Source: an uncultured cyanobacterium
GTDB lineage: Bacteria; Cyanobacteriota; Cyanobacteriia; Cyanobacteriales; FACHB-T130
Reading direction: 5' to 3'
Assembly (NCBI GenBank): GCA_936920195.1
Contig: CAKZHE010000097.1
Location: forward strand, 31,741-95,740
DNA length: 64,000 nucleotides
Shown: piece after piece, positions 53,457 through 62,327 of the stretch
How the letters are laid out: every line of letters begins with the position of its first letter
How positions within the stretch are numbered: position 1 is the first letter of the stretch
The notes under the pieces: model-generated
Database searches by the model: none
Seen by the model: only the letters and a program-made list of their open reading frames with translations
What the model was told of the DNA's origin: nothing
Program-made: the position numbers and the translations under genes

Positions 53457-55337
53457 TTAGGGTGATTTAGTTTTATTGCCCACGCCAATACTTAAAGTAA
53501 AGTTAGTTTCCTGGAGCGCAATGACATCAATTTGATATTCGCCGCTACTAGGTAATTGGGCTTGCCATAATCCTACTTCAGTGGCATCTGCTACTTTTTC
53601 CCCGTTGGGATAGCGCACGTTAAATTTAACATTCCCTTCTTCTACTCCTACGGTCATAATTTGCCCTTCCTGTGCTTTGACTAAATATCGTTTAATCTTT
53701 TGGGGGCTAGTTTTCCCAGGCATCTTAACTTGATCGTTGGGGGTGACTAAATTAATCTTTTGGATGTCAAATTCTACATTGGAAGGTTTGGTAGTTGGGG
53801 TTAATGTAACAGTTGGGGAAGGAGTGGGTGGGGGAGGACTAATTAAACTCAAATCTAATTTATAGTTGCTGGCGGGCAGTTTTTGGACGGTTTTGACTTC
53901 AATAATATACAAACCCGTATTTGATACGGTTCCTTCCCAAAGGGAAACCCGACGAGCGCGATCGCTGACTGGTTTTTGATCCGCTCCTAACACGGTTAGC
54001 AATACCCCTTCACCGCTAATATAAGCATTTAATCTTTGTCCTTTTTCGGCAGCAATAATATAATTAATCGTCTCGTTGGCTTTCAGCTTACCTTGCTCGG
54101 TAAATTTATTAGTGGAGAGATTGACAGGTTTATTAATTGTAACTGGACTGGGAGTGGGACTAGGGATTGGTGTAGGCGGAGCAGATACTATTGGCGAAGG
54201 TGTAATTGTCGGCGTTAGGGAAATACTTGGCAAGGGCGTAATGCTAGGCGAAATAGTTGGACTAACTACAACTTGGGGACGATCTTTATTTAGGATCGTT
54301 GTCACCACTACCCAAGAACCAAGTCCTGCCAAGATCGCTAAAGCAATCCCCACGAGAATAATTGCCATGAGATCTTGTCCTTGCGAATTAGCTGGGGGGT
54401 GAATCACGGCTTTTGGACGGTTGGGGTTAGGGGCAACCGGATTGCGCCCCACTGCAATCGTATGAGCTTGGGATGTCCCCCCCTGGATTGGAGGAATACT
54501 GATGGTTTGGAGGGCGTGCAGCGCTTCCTCAGCTGATAAAAAGCGATCGCTCGGACGATAACTCAACATCCGATTTAACACTTGGGCTAATTCTGTACTC
54601 ACTGGGGTAAACTGCTGCCAGCGCCAAATTGACTGGAGATCGTCAAATAACTGTTGGGGTTCTTTCCCCGTCAGCAACACTACCGCCGTCACCGCCAACG
54701 CATAGAGATCGCTGCTGGGATAGGCTTTACCCGTTTGCAGTTGTTCGCTGGGAGTATAACCCACTTTACCAATATGAGTCCCAGGGGCAATCGTCCCATC
54801 AGGATTTTGGGCGCAAGTAGCAATTTCGGCGATCGCTCCAAAGTCGATTAGGATAGGCAAGCGATCGCTTTGACGCAAAATAATATTATCTGGCGAAATA
54901 TCTCGATGGATGATACCCTGGCTGTGGATGTATGCTAAGACTGGTAGCAACTGTTGTAAAAGTTGTCTAACTTCCGCTTCTGCAAACGTCTGTCCGAGGG
55001 CTTGGCGATCGCTTAATAACAAACCATAATTTTTTCCTTCTACGTAATCTTGCACAAGAAATAGTCCCTGGTTCTGCTCAAAATTCGCCCGAAATTGAGG
55101 GATTTGCGGATGCTGAATTTGATAAAGTGTGACGGCTTCTCGTTGAAATAATTCCTGTGCTTTTGCAATTATCTGGGGAGAACTTTGCGCCGGAATCAGT
55201 TCCTTAATGACACAAGGTTCCTCAAAGCGCCCTTGGTCAGCGGCTAAATAAGTTCGTCCAAACCCTCCCTGGCCTAGGATTTTCAGCAAGCGATAGCGGT
55301 TTTGGAGAATTGTCCCAATGGGAATCGGTGGTTGCAT
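53457..55337 (-). CDS. Membrane-anchored Ser/Thr protein kinase with C-terminal beta-domains
   Basis: 626 aa. Complete kinase core: Gly loop LGQGGFGRTY (21-30), Lys45 in VIKEL, HRDISPDN (144-151) and DFG at 165-167. One membrane helix at about 324-350 (AIILVGIALAILAGLGSWVVV), then a Pro/Thr/Ser-rich stalk. Two PPC-like beta-domains end the protein (ETINYIIAAEKGQRLNAYI; KRYLVKAQEGQIMTVGVEEG). Those outer domains probably sense the envelope or ligands. Ligand and targets are unknown. Convergent with pilQ. Confidence 0.92.
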   Translation of the reverse strand: MQPPIPIGTILQNRYRLLKILGQGGFGRTYLAADQGRFEEPCVIKELIPAQSSPQIIAKAQELFQREAVTLYQIQHPQIPQFRANFEQNQGLFLVQDYVEGKNYGLLLSDRQALGQTFAEAEVRQLLQQLLPVLAYIHSQGIIHRDISPDNIILRQSDRLPILIDFGAIAEIATCAQNPDGTIAPGTHIGKVGYTPSEQLQTGKAYPSSDLYALAVTAVVLLTGKEPQQLFDDLQSIWRWQQFTPVSTELAQVLNRMLSYRPSDRFLSAEEALHALQTISIPPIQGGTSQAHTIAVGRNPVAPNPNRPKAVIHPPANSQGQDLMAIILVGIALAILAGLGSWVVVTTILNKDRPQVVVSPTISPSITPLPSISLTPTITPSPIVSAPPTPIPSPTPSPVTINKPVNLSTNKFTEQGKLKANETINYIIAAEKGQRLNAYISGEGVLLTVLGADQKPVSDRARRVSLWEGTVSNTGLYIIEVKTVQKLPASNYKLDLSLISPPPPTPSPTVTLTPTTKPSNVEFDIQKINLVTPNDQVKMPGKTSPQKIKRYLVKAQEGQIMTVGVEEGNVKFNVRYPNGEKVADATEVGLWQAQLPSSGEYQIDVIALQETNFTLSIGVGNKTKSP

Positions 55338-55521
55338 AGTTTTTTTTAGGGAATTTATTGGCTTTGTTCAAACAAGCTGGTATTTTAAGTTTATTGAAAC
55401 TTTGATTCCGGCCTTTTGTTAAGACATTGTGAAATTTTTTTATTTATTATCAATCGCCTACCTCTAGACTAGAACATAAAAAAATACACGGTTGTGTCTC
55501 ACTGAGGATGATAAAATTGCC

Positions 55522-56538
55522 ATGAGCGAATTTAGGGGGTCTAGTACGATCCGTTCTGCAACTTTAACACTTCAATCAATATTGCCGTCGGTCGTGGAAA
55601 ACAACCGTTTGCGGCTCTTTTCTGGTTCAGCCAATATTCCGCTGGCTCAGGAAGTAGCCCGATATCTGGGCATGGACCTCGGACCAATGGTTCGCAAGCA
55701 GTTTGCTGATGGCGAACTTTATATCCAAATTCAGGAGTCCATCCGAGGTTGCGATGTCTATCTAATTCAGCCAACTTGCCATCCTGTGAACGATCACCTG
55801 ATGGAATTGCTGATTATGATTGATGCCTGCCGTCGAGCTTCGGCGCGGCAAATTACCGCCGTCATCCCCTACTATGGTTATGCTAGGGCAGACCGGAAGA
55901 CAGCGGGGCGGGAATCAATCACGGCGAAGTTGGTAGCTAACCTGATCACCAAAGCAGGTGCTAATCGCATTCTAGCGATGGACTTGCATTCTGCCCAAAT
56001 TCAGGGCTATTTTGATATTCCCTTCGATCATGTTTATGGTTCCCCAGTGCTGCTGGACTATTTAATGAGCAAGCAGCTATCCGATATTGTCGTCGTCTCT
56101 CCAGATGTGGGGGGAGTGGCGAGAGCGAGAGCTTTTGCCAAGAAACTGAATGATGCACCTTTGGCAATTATCGACAAGCGCCGCCAAGCCCACAATATCG
56201 CTGAAGTGATGAATCTGATTGGCGATGTCAAAAATAAGGCGGCTGTCTTGGTGGATGACATGATTGACACGGCTGGCACCATTTCTGAAGCTGCCAAACT
56301 ATTGCGGAAAGAAGGTGCGCGACAAGTTTATGCCTGTGCTACCCATGCGGTATTTTCACCGCCAGCCATTGAGCGCCTCTCTAGTGGGGTATTTGAGGAA
56401 GTGATTGTGACTAACACTATCCCCATTGCCGAAAAAGACCGCTTTCCCCAGTTAACCATGCTGTCAGTGGCTAATTTGCTGGGTGAGACAATTTGGCGCG
56501 TACATGAAGATAGTTCCGTCAGCAGTATGTTTCGCTAA
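55522..56538 (+). CDS. prs: Ribose-phosphate pyrophosphokinase
   Basis: 338 aa from the ATG at 55522; an in-frame TTG at 55492 is not preferred. Makes PRPP from ribose 5-phosphate and ATP. Landmarks are RLFSGSANIPLAQEVARYLG, the flexible loop ARADRKTAGRESITAKLVA, LAMDLHSAQIQGYFDIP and the PRPP site AVLVDDMIDTAGTI. Followed by a strong terminator. Confidence 0.95.
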   Translation: MSEFRGSSTIRSATLTLQSILPSVVENNRLRLFSGSANIPLAQEVARYLGMDLGPMVRKQFADGELYIQIQESIRGCDVYLIQPTCHPVNDHLMELLIMIDACRRASARQITAVIPYYGYARADRKTAGRESITAKLVANLITKAGANRILAMDLHSAQIQGYFDIPFDHVYGSPVLLDYLMSKQLSDIVVVSPDVGGVARARAFAKKLNDAPLAIIDKRRQAHNIAEVMNLIGDVKNKAAVLVDDMIDTAGTISEAAKLLRKEGARQVYACATHAVFSPPAIERLSSGVFEEVIVTNTIPIAEKDRFPQLTMLSVANLLGETIWRVHEDSSVSSMFR

Positions 56539-56562
56539 GTTGATTTTCCAGGATTTTGATTG

Positions 56563-56589
56563 GGTGCGCTAGCACTAGCGCACCTTTTT
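56563..56589 (+). terminator. Rho-independent terminator after prs
   Basis: GGTGCGCTAG and CTAGCGCACC form a perfect 10-bp stem with a 2-nt loop, followed by TTTTT. It lies 25 bp after the prs stop. Confidence 0.92.
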
Positions 56590-56807
56590 GATCTGCGACT
56601 GCCCAAGGGAGTGTTCAACTATTGGAAATGGCACAAGGACAATTTCTCTACAGTCAAATTTAAATGTATAGGTATAGATAGGTGCGATCGCGTCAACTAG
56701 ACTTTATAAGCTCCATTTTCTCCACCTTTGAGACTAACTACCGAAATCGATAGTCAATGTCCCCCTGCACTTGCCTAGAATAGTTAAAGTTAGCAGAGCG
56801 CCTTGAT

Positions 56808-57491
56808 ATGCAAACCAAAGCTTTTAGCGAGCTATTTCCCTTGTTTAACACCGCTGCCCCAGAAACATTGGAATGGCTCCTATCTGTAGGTACAGAACAC
56901 GAATATCCAGAGGAAAGAGCCGTCTTAATGGAAGATGCCTGGGGTAATGCGGTTTACTTTGTGGTATCCGGTTGGGTAAAAGTCCGCCGCCTCTCTGGGG
57001 ATGATACCTTTACCTTGGCAATTTTAGGCCGAGGGGATTTTTTTGGCGAGATGGCAATCTTAGACGAGTCTCCCCGCTCGACGGATGTCATCGCTATGTC
57101 TCCAGTGAAATTACTCAGTGTTTCCGCCCAGCGGTTCATTCAAACCCTGTTTAAAGATCCCCAATTGCATCACCGGATGTTGCAGCTAATGGTGCGGCGA
57201 TTGCGACTGACTAATTTCCGATTGCAGCGCCGCCAGCAGCCACCAGCAGTTAAATTAGCCATTACTTTAGCCTTTTTGGGTGAAAGCTACGGTCATAAAA
57301 CCCAGAAAGGTGTAGCTATTTATCAAATTTCTCACAAAGATTTAGCTGACATTACTGATATCAGTGCCGAAGATACGGGCAAAATTATGGAAAAGCTAGA
57401 AAGTAAAGGTTGGATTGAAATTGATGCTGCCCGAAAAATCATGTATTTAGTTAACTTTCAGCAATTAACCAATTTAGCCAAAAAAGTTTAA
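56808..57491 (+). CDS. Crp/Fnr-family transcriptional regulator
   Basis: 227 aa. N-terminal cyclic-nucleotide-binding fold with the phosphate-cassette-like GEMAILDESPRSTDV, C-terminal winged helix (ISHKDLADITDISAEDTGKIMEKLESKGWI). The cassette keeps the Glu and Arg-Ser of cAMP binders, but binding is not certain. No Fnr-type N-terminal cysteine cluster. Not NtcA: the HTH differs from the conserved NtcA recognition helix. Targets are unknown. Confidence 0.85.
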   Translation: MQTKAFSELFPLFNTAAPETLEWLLSVGTEHEYPEERAVLMEDAWGNAVYFVVSGWVKVRRLSGDDTFTLAILGRGDFFGEMAILDESPRSTDVIAMSPVKLLSVSAQRFIQTLFKDPQLHHRMLQLMVRRLRLTNFRLQRRQQPPAVKLAITLAFLGESYGHKTQKGVAIYQISHKDLADITDISAEDTGKIMEKLESKGWIEIDAARKIMYLVNFQQLTNLAKKV

Positions 57492-57521
57492 CTCCCAGGA
57501 TTTATTTAAACTGGTTAAACT

Positions 57522-57744
57522 GGTTCCTAGGCTCTGCCTGGGAACCGATATCGAGAGGCTCTGCCTCGCTTGGCTATTATTCGAGGCAGAGCCTCTCAAT
57601 GAGCATTCCCAGGCAGAGCCTGGGAACGAGTAAATAACTGAATACCTAGAAACTGCATAAACAGAAAACCCATAAAAAGGCACAAAGTGAACAGCCTAGG
57701 GAGAACCTCTCGATAGGTGTTCCCAGGCAGAGCCTGGGAACGAG
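57522..57744. repeat. Large cruciform cluster of GGCTCTGCC-type repeats
   Basis: GTTCCTAGGCTCTGCCTGG plus GAGAGGCTCTGCCTC (57523-57568) meet their complements CGAGGCAGAGCCTCTC and TTCCCAGGCAGAGCCTGGGA (57582-57627), so the whole can fold as one long hairpin. A further half copy lies at about 57693-57744. It fills the 285 bp between convergent crp and argC and leaves no gene. Confidence 0.8.
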
Positions 57745-57776
57745 TGACATTTCGAGAATTGGTATTAACAGTCCGG

Positions 57777-58835
57777 TTAAGGATAAAAACTGAGTTGTGG
57801 CAGTCCCAAAGTTTCTTCCCAACCCATCATAATATTCAGACATTGGACGGCTTGCCCCGCCTGACCTTTGACTAAATTATCAATGGCTGAGAGGACAATG
57901 ACTCGATCGGTGCGGATATCCACTTCTATACTGAGGTAGCAGAGATTAGTCCCCGCCGCCCATTTAGTTTGGGGATAAACGCCGCTGGGGAGGACTTTCA
58001 CAAAGGGAGAAGACCGATAAAAGGCGGTGTAAATGGTCAGTAAATCTTCTCGGACTAATCCCGGATCGCGCAGGGTGGCGTAAACTGTGGACAGAATGCC
58101 CCGCACCATAGGAATGAGGTGAGGAGTAAACTGGACTAAGACTTCATGTCCGGCTAAGTCGCTGCAAATCGCTTCAATTTCTGGGGTATGGCGGTGGCGA
58201 GTGACTCCGTAGGCTCCCAAAGAATTATCAGCTTCTGCCAATAGCATATTAGTTTTGGCTTGCCGTCCGCCGCCAGATGTGCCGGATTTGGCATCAATAA
58301 TGGCAGTTTCGGGAATGATTAGTCCCTGCTTGAGTAGGGGGGACAAGGCTAATAAACTGGCGGTGGGATAGCAGCCCGGACAACCAATTAACTGGGCTTG
58401 GGCAATGCGATCGCGGTATAATTCTGGCAAGCCATAAACCGCTGTAGCGGCGATATCTTCATCTGTGCGATCGCCGCCGTACCAAGATTTATAAATTTCC
58501 AAATCAGCAAACCGATAATCTGCTGACAAATCCAGCACCTTACAACCCTTTGCCAGCAGCTTGGGAGCCATTTGATAGGCCAACCCATTTGGTAAAGACA
58601 GAAACACTGCTTGGCAGCGTTGGGCAATCAGATCTAAATCGATGGCTTCCACCGTCAAATCAACGCAATGCCCCAAATGGGGATAAATGTCAGAAAATGG
58701 CTTACCCGCACTGCTTTCGCCGCCCAAATAAGCTATCTCCACTTCTGGGTGATCCTTCAGCAGCCTGACTAGCTGCACTCCACCGTAGCCTGATGCACCC
58801 ACAATTCCGACTGGCACGCGCCCTTGTTCGCCCAT
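57777..58835 (-). CDS. argC: N-acetyl-gamma-glutamyl-phosphate reductase
   Basis: 352 aa. Third step of arginine synthesis. Landmarks are [18 protein letters not shown], the catalytic Cys in [16 protein letters not shown] (about 154), [15 protein letters not shown] and [11 protein letters not shown]. It is a single gene here, as often in cyanobacteria. Confidence 0.94.
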   Translation of the reverse strand: MGEQGRVPVGIVGASGYGGVQLVRLLKDHPEVEIAYLGGESSAGKPFSDIYPHLGHCVDLTVEAIDLDLIAQRCQAVFLSLPNGLAYQMAPKLLAKGCKVLDLSADYRFADLEIYKSWYGGDRTDEDIAATAVYGLPELYRDRIAQAQLIGCPGCYPTASLLALSPLLKQGLIIPETAIIDAKSGTSGGGRQAKTNMLLAEADNSLGAYGVTRHRHTPEIEAICSDLAGHEVLVQFTPHLIPMVRGILSTVYATLRDPGLVREDLLTIYTAFYRSSPFVKVLPSGVYPQTKWAAGTNLCYLSIEVDIRTDRVIVLSAIDNLVKGQAGQAVQCLNIMMGWEETLGLPQLSFYP

Positions 58836-58950
58836 AAAATTTCCTCGATTTATTAAGTTACCAGAATTGAACTTTCGCTGAATTTTATACCAGGTTGTAT
58901 AAGAACAGAGCTATACAAAAATACGCATTACTTGTTTTCTTGTCAAGTTT

Positions 58951-58965
58951 CACACTCATAGTGTG
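58951..58965 (+). promoter_or_regulatory. Palindromic operator upstream of the small HTH gene
   Basis: CACACTCATAGTGTG is a perfect 6-3-6 palindrome 35 bp before the HTH start. Its centre ACTCATAGT resembles C-boxes bound by controller proteins of restriction-modification systems. The 13-mer ACACTCATAGTGT recurs in reverse at 59550-59562, past the next gene. Confidence 0.65.
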
Positions 58966-59000
58966 TAGATCCTGGCAATTACAGCCCATATTGTCGAAGA

Positions 59001-59222
59001 GTGACAGCAAATTATCATCTAAAAAAGTTTGGCGATCGCCTCCGAAATTTAAGGAAGGCTAAAGGACTTTCTCAGGAAGAGTTAGCCGAAATTGCGGAGT
59101 TGCATCGGAACTATATCGGCGGCATTGAGCGCGGAGAAAGAAACGTCGCGCTCCTAAACATCATTCGTCTTGCTCAAGCTTTAGAAGTATCTCCTAGCGA
59201 ATTGTTAAAAGGATTAGAGTGA
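59001..59222 (+). CDS. XRE-family HTH protein, controller-protein-like
   Basis: 73 aa from a GTG. A single helix-turn-helix: FGDRLRNLRKAKGLSQEELAEIA, ELHRNYIGGIERGERNVAL, then LLNIIRLAQALEVSPSELL. Size and sequence style fit C-proteins that time restriction-modification expression. A palindrome lies in its promoter. Its stop directly abuts the next ATG. Confidence 0.85.
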   Translation: MTANYHLKKFGDRLRNLRKAKGLSQEELAEIAELHRNYIGGIERGERNVALLNIIRLAQALEVSPSELLKGLE

Positions 59223-59492
59223 ATGGATTCTCCATACTTAGGTCTTTCTGTGGAAGAATTGGAATCTAAAACCAAGGATTTAATCAGACAACACCCGTTA
59301 GATAGTAATGAAATTTATAAATCAGGGTACTATTTAGCTGTTAATTTTGAAAAATTTAGTAGAACATCTCAAGTTAATCCTGGTATCAATTTAGTAAGAT
59401 TTGGGTGGCTAGATTTAGAGGATTGGCAAGGACAAAGAGCAGCCACAGGACAACAAGCCAGATTAAGTCGTGATAAAGAAGGGTTTTCCTAA
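59223..59492 (+). CDS. Hypothetical partner of the HTH protein, possibly truncated
   Basis: 89 aa, not recognised. MDSPYLGLSVEELESKTKDL and LDSNEIYKSGYYLAVNFEKF look like the helical N-terminus of a larger protein. The end RDKEGFS is abrupt and no further coding follows. The gene starts with no gap after the controller-like gene, so translational coupling is likely. A remnant of a type II restriction enzyme is an inference only. Confidence 0.5.
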   Translation: MDSPYLGLSVEELESKTKDLIRQHPLDSNEIYKSGYYLAVNFEKFSRTSQVNPGINLVRFGWLDLEDWQGQRAATGQQARLSRDKEGFS

Positions 59493-59542
59493 AGTTCTAA
59501 CTAATTCACTTAAAACCATAAAGTATTCTCCAGCTTTTAGAC

Positions 59543-59568
59543 TTAATGAACACTATGAGTGTCATTAA
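59543..59568. promoter_or_regulatory. Second palindromic site, inverse copy of the operator core
   Basis: TTAATGAACACTATGAGTGT followed by CATTAA is a 26-bp imperfect palindrome. Its core is the reverse complement of the 13-mer at 58952-58964. The rest of 59493-59804 (312 bp) shows no gene; the 3' part before cnfR is AT-rich with TATAAAA at about 59692, a possible promoter. Confidence 0.55.
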
Positions 59569-59804
59569 ATATGGTAGCAGAAATATGGCTTGAGGTTCAA
59601 AATATCAAAAATTTCTGTCAGTGCTATGTCAGAAAACTCTGGTAAATTCACGTAAATGCTCAAGCTGAACAGAATCATTACTGGTTAATAGGTATAAAAC
59701 CTTATAGGAATGTTTTACTGCTTATAGGCTTCTATCTCCTGCAAATCGTTAGAGGCTAATGGTTTAGCGTCAACAACTCTCAACGCATGATAAGGCTGTA
59801 ACTC

Positions 59805-61439
59805 ATGGTATATAAAATATCTAGCGATTGTGTCGGTTGCGCCTCCTGCTTGTCTATTTGTCCTACAGGGGCGATCGCGATCGAAAATGGTCATTACTGG
59901 ATTGACCCGGCTTTGTGTAATGATTGTGAAGGCTATGCTCCCGAACCTCTTTGTGCTAGTATCTGTCCCACAGGCGCTTCTTTGCCATCCCAGACCAAAA
60001 AAGGGCGAGTGAAAGCGATCGCCGATCGTTTGGCGGCTAGTCCCAGTTTATTTGTGAATGGTGCCAGCACGCCCTTCAGTTCGGCGATCGCCATTTGGGA
60101 AGCCTGCAATTTACTAGCACAACGCCGCACTCTGCCGTGGAAGGTAGAAAATGAAAAGACTGGCAGTTTAGTTTACGAGCGCTCGGTTAGCCAAGGCCGA
60201 GGTAAGATTGCTTTACGATTAAATAGTGGACTTGAGGGAAGCAATCCTGCCGTTCGTCAAGAAGAGCCAACAGTCCTTCCAGTCGATCTGCTAGATATTC
60301 GAGCTACTTGTCTGCACTTGATCTATGCTGCCTACGCCACCGCTTTAGAAAAGCCTTGGGAAGAAGAGTTTGCCATCAGCGATCGCCAAATCGAAGAATA
60401 TCTCGGTTTAGACAAGCGCAAGGATTTGAACAAATCCACCAAATTAAATCTGATTAAAATTCTAGCACAACAACCCTGTTGGATTACCGCCCAAATTAAC
60501 TGGCCTAAACAGGGGAAAGTCAACGCTTTCTCCTTGCCCGAAAGTCCTCTCTGGCACTTGTTAGAAACCGTCCATCACTTTCAGGAAGATGACGAGGGAT
60601 GCAAGCACCTAATTGGGTTAACTTTTAAAGTCAAAGCGGGAATTTGGGCGGAGTATTTTCTGAATCGCAAGGAATGCCATGCGGGAAGAGCATTCTATCA
60701 ATATGGAACCCTACCTAAATCCCTTTTAGGCGCAATTATGAGCATCTGGCAGCAACACGAAGGAGCGGCGCGGATGTTACTGTGGTTGTTATTTAAAACC
60801 CGGATGGGAGATCAACAACGGATTATGGTGATGACGTTGATGCGCGTTGCCTACGGGGAAGATCGGATCAAAAAAGCTATTGTCCAACGGGAAGAAAGAA
60901 AACGACTATTAAGGACGTTTGAAAGCGACTTAGAAGTAGTAAATCGCTACGGTCTAAAACCTGTATTCGATCCTATCACCTATCCTCTAGAAATTCAACC
61001 TTTATGGGCAAAACTGGCTGATGTGCCGGATGATGCCGACGAAGCCCTAGACTTTTGGATTAATGATGGTAGTGGTAATCTGCGGCTGACTGATGCTGGT
61101 CCCCGTGGTAAATGGCAAATGCTAACTAATGCCCGGATTTTGTCCTTTGAGTTGCTATCAGATTGGGAACAACCCTCAGATTTAGCCCGGAAAAAGCGAA
61201 AATTTGGGCGTTCGCCGAATCAGTCATCTAAACAGAATAGCAAAAAAATTCAGACAGCCACTTTATCGATGGCATCCGGCGAACAAATTGCCAACATGAG
61301 AAAAAAACTCCAAATTAGTCAACGAACTTTAGCCGAGAAAATTGGTAAAAGTCAGAGTTGGATTCGCGATGTGGAAAATGGGCGCTTGCAAGCCAAGGAA
61401 AATGACCAAGCATTAATTCGTAAAGCCTTGGGGTTATAG
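59805..61439 (+). CDS. cnfR: CnfR/PatB-type regulator: 2x[4Fe-4S] ferredoxin domain plus C-terminal HTH
   Basis: 544 aa. Residues 1-58 have two iron-sulfur sets: Cys9, 12, 15, 19 (CVGCASCLSICP) and Cys38, 41, 50, 54. The C-terminal about 60 residues are an XRE-type HTH (QIANMRKKLQISQRTLAEKI, SQSWIRDVENGRL). The long middle part (KAGIWAEYFLNRKECHAGRA) is specific to this family. The same order is known in Anabaena PatB and in Leptolyngbya CnfR, which activates nif genes at low oxygen. This is strong evidence of orthology by architecture. No nif gene lies in the window. Confidence 0.88.
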   Translation: MVYKISSDCVGCASCLSICPTGAIAIENGHYWIDPALCNDCEGYAPEPLCASICPTGASLPSQTKKGRVKAIADRLAASPSLFVNGASTPFSSAIAIWEACNLLAQRRTLPWKVENEKTGSLVYERSVSQGRGKIALRLNSGLEGSNPAVRQEEPTVLPVDLLDIRATCLHLIYAAYATALEKPWEEEFAISDRQIEEYLGLDKRKDLNKSTKLNLIKILAQQPCWITAQINWPKQGKVNAFSLPESPLWHLLETVHHFQEDDEGCKHLIGLTFKVKAGIWAEYFLNRKECHAGRAFYQYGTLPKSLLGAIMSIWQQHEGAARMLLWLLFKTRMGDQQRIMVMTLMRVAYGEDRIKKAIVQREERKRLLRTFESDLEVVNRYGLKPVFDPITYPLEIQPLWAKLADVPDDADEALDFWINDGSGNLRLTDAGPRGKWQMLTNARILSFELLSDWEQPSDLARKKRKFGRSPNQSSKQNSKKIQTATLSMASGEQIANMRKKLQISQRTLAEKIGKSQSWIRDVENGRLQAKENDQALIRKALGL

Positions 61440-61444
61440 CTATT

Positions 61445-62008
61445 TTAGTTCGATGGCAGCGTTTCCAGGAGATCGGCGATCGCTTGTGGTGGCATCCCGC
61501 TCAAGCGTCGTTTTCCTGGCATCAGGACAATATTCGGAGCCATTGAACATTTTCCTAAGCAACCAGTTTCCTCAATGGTAACTAATTTGTGGAGTTGGCG
61601 ATCGCGCAAGATATTTTCAATCGCTTGGTGTTGCTTGCTGCCACCTTTCTTTTGACATCCCGATTTCTGGCAAACTAACAACTTTGCCTGGGGGGTAATT
61701 TGACTTTCCTTAGTTAATAATAAAGATTCGCAATAATTGTCAACACAACGGCGGAGATCGTAAACTTTGCGTTGCTGTTTTCCAGTCTTCTGTTTTTCTT
61801 TGACGAATACCTGAATACTATCCCAAGGGCTTAATTCCGCGATATTATTCTGGATGGATAACCAAGAACGGACTGATTTAGACAAAGCAATTTCTAGTTC
61901 ATCTTCGCCCACAATCATCCGCAAATATTTCAACTTCTGACCTTTCCAAACCAATCCTAGAAATTTTCCTTCCAAACAAAAAGGAGTAACTGGGGAATTC
62001 TTTTTCAT
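61445..62008 (-). CDS. [2Fe-2S] thioredoxin-like ferredoxin-domain protein
   Basis: 187 aa from ATG 62008; an in-frame TTG lies three codons upstream. The N-terminal about 100 residues are basic and unassigned (LEGKFLGLVWKGQKLKYLRM). The C-terminal domain has the NuoE-like cluster: VCQKSGCQKKGG, then GCLGKCSMAPNIVLMPGK. Convergent with cnfR and ends 6 bp from it. It could pass electrons or sense redox; a role with CnfR is only suggested by position. Confidence 0.82.
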   Translation of the reverse strand: MKKNSPVTPFCLEGKFLGLVWKGQKLKYLRMIVGEDELEIALSKSVRSWLSIQNNIAELSPWDSIQVFVKEKQKTGKQQRKVYDLRRCVDNYCESLLLTKESQITPQAKLLVCQKSGCQKKGGSKQHQAIENILRDRQLHKLVTIEETGCLGKCSMAPNIVLMPGKRRLSGMPPQAIADLLETLPSN

Positions 62009-62080
62009 ATTCTTCAACGCTCCATAATATCATCTTTGTTGAAACACTTACACAAATCGAGAATAACTTGATTGTAATCG

Positions 62081-62265
62081 TAGGGTGCGTTAGCGATAGC
62101 GTAACGCACCGCCTACCAGTAAACGGGGCGTTACGCTGCCGCTAACGCACCCTACTAGATACTTAGTTCTCGTCGAGGCAGAGCCTAGGAACGAGTAATC
62201 CTGTAGGGGCAATCCCCCCGTGGTTGCCCCGATGTAACGCAGCACGGGGACGCTACCCCTACACA
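62081..62265. repeat. Cluster of dispersed repeats upstream of ndhD
   Basis: Two GGTGCGTTA-type palindromes (62083-62110 and 62125-62155), a short GAGGCAGAGCCTAGGAACGA (62174-62193), and a GTAGGGGCAATCCCCCCG hairpin with a CGGGGACGCTACCCCTAC unit (about 62203-62262). They fill most of 62018-62327; the ndhD promoter must be in the last 60 bp or inside them. Confidence 0.75.
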
Positions 62266-62327
62266 TTTGCACATAGGAAGAAGTTGAATTTGCAAATTTT
62301 AATTAATTGATGTTTGAGAACTAAATT

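Noticed and set aside
56808..57491. Calling the Crp-family gene NtcA
   Set aside because: The recognition helix and the N-terminal sequence do not match the highly conserved NtcA pattern, and no NtcA-type context is present.
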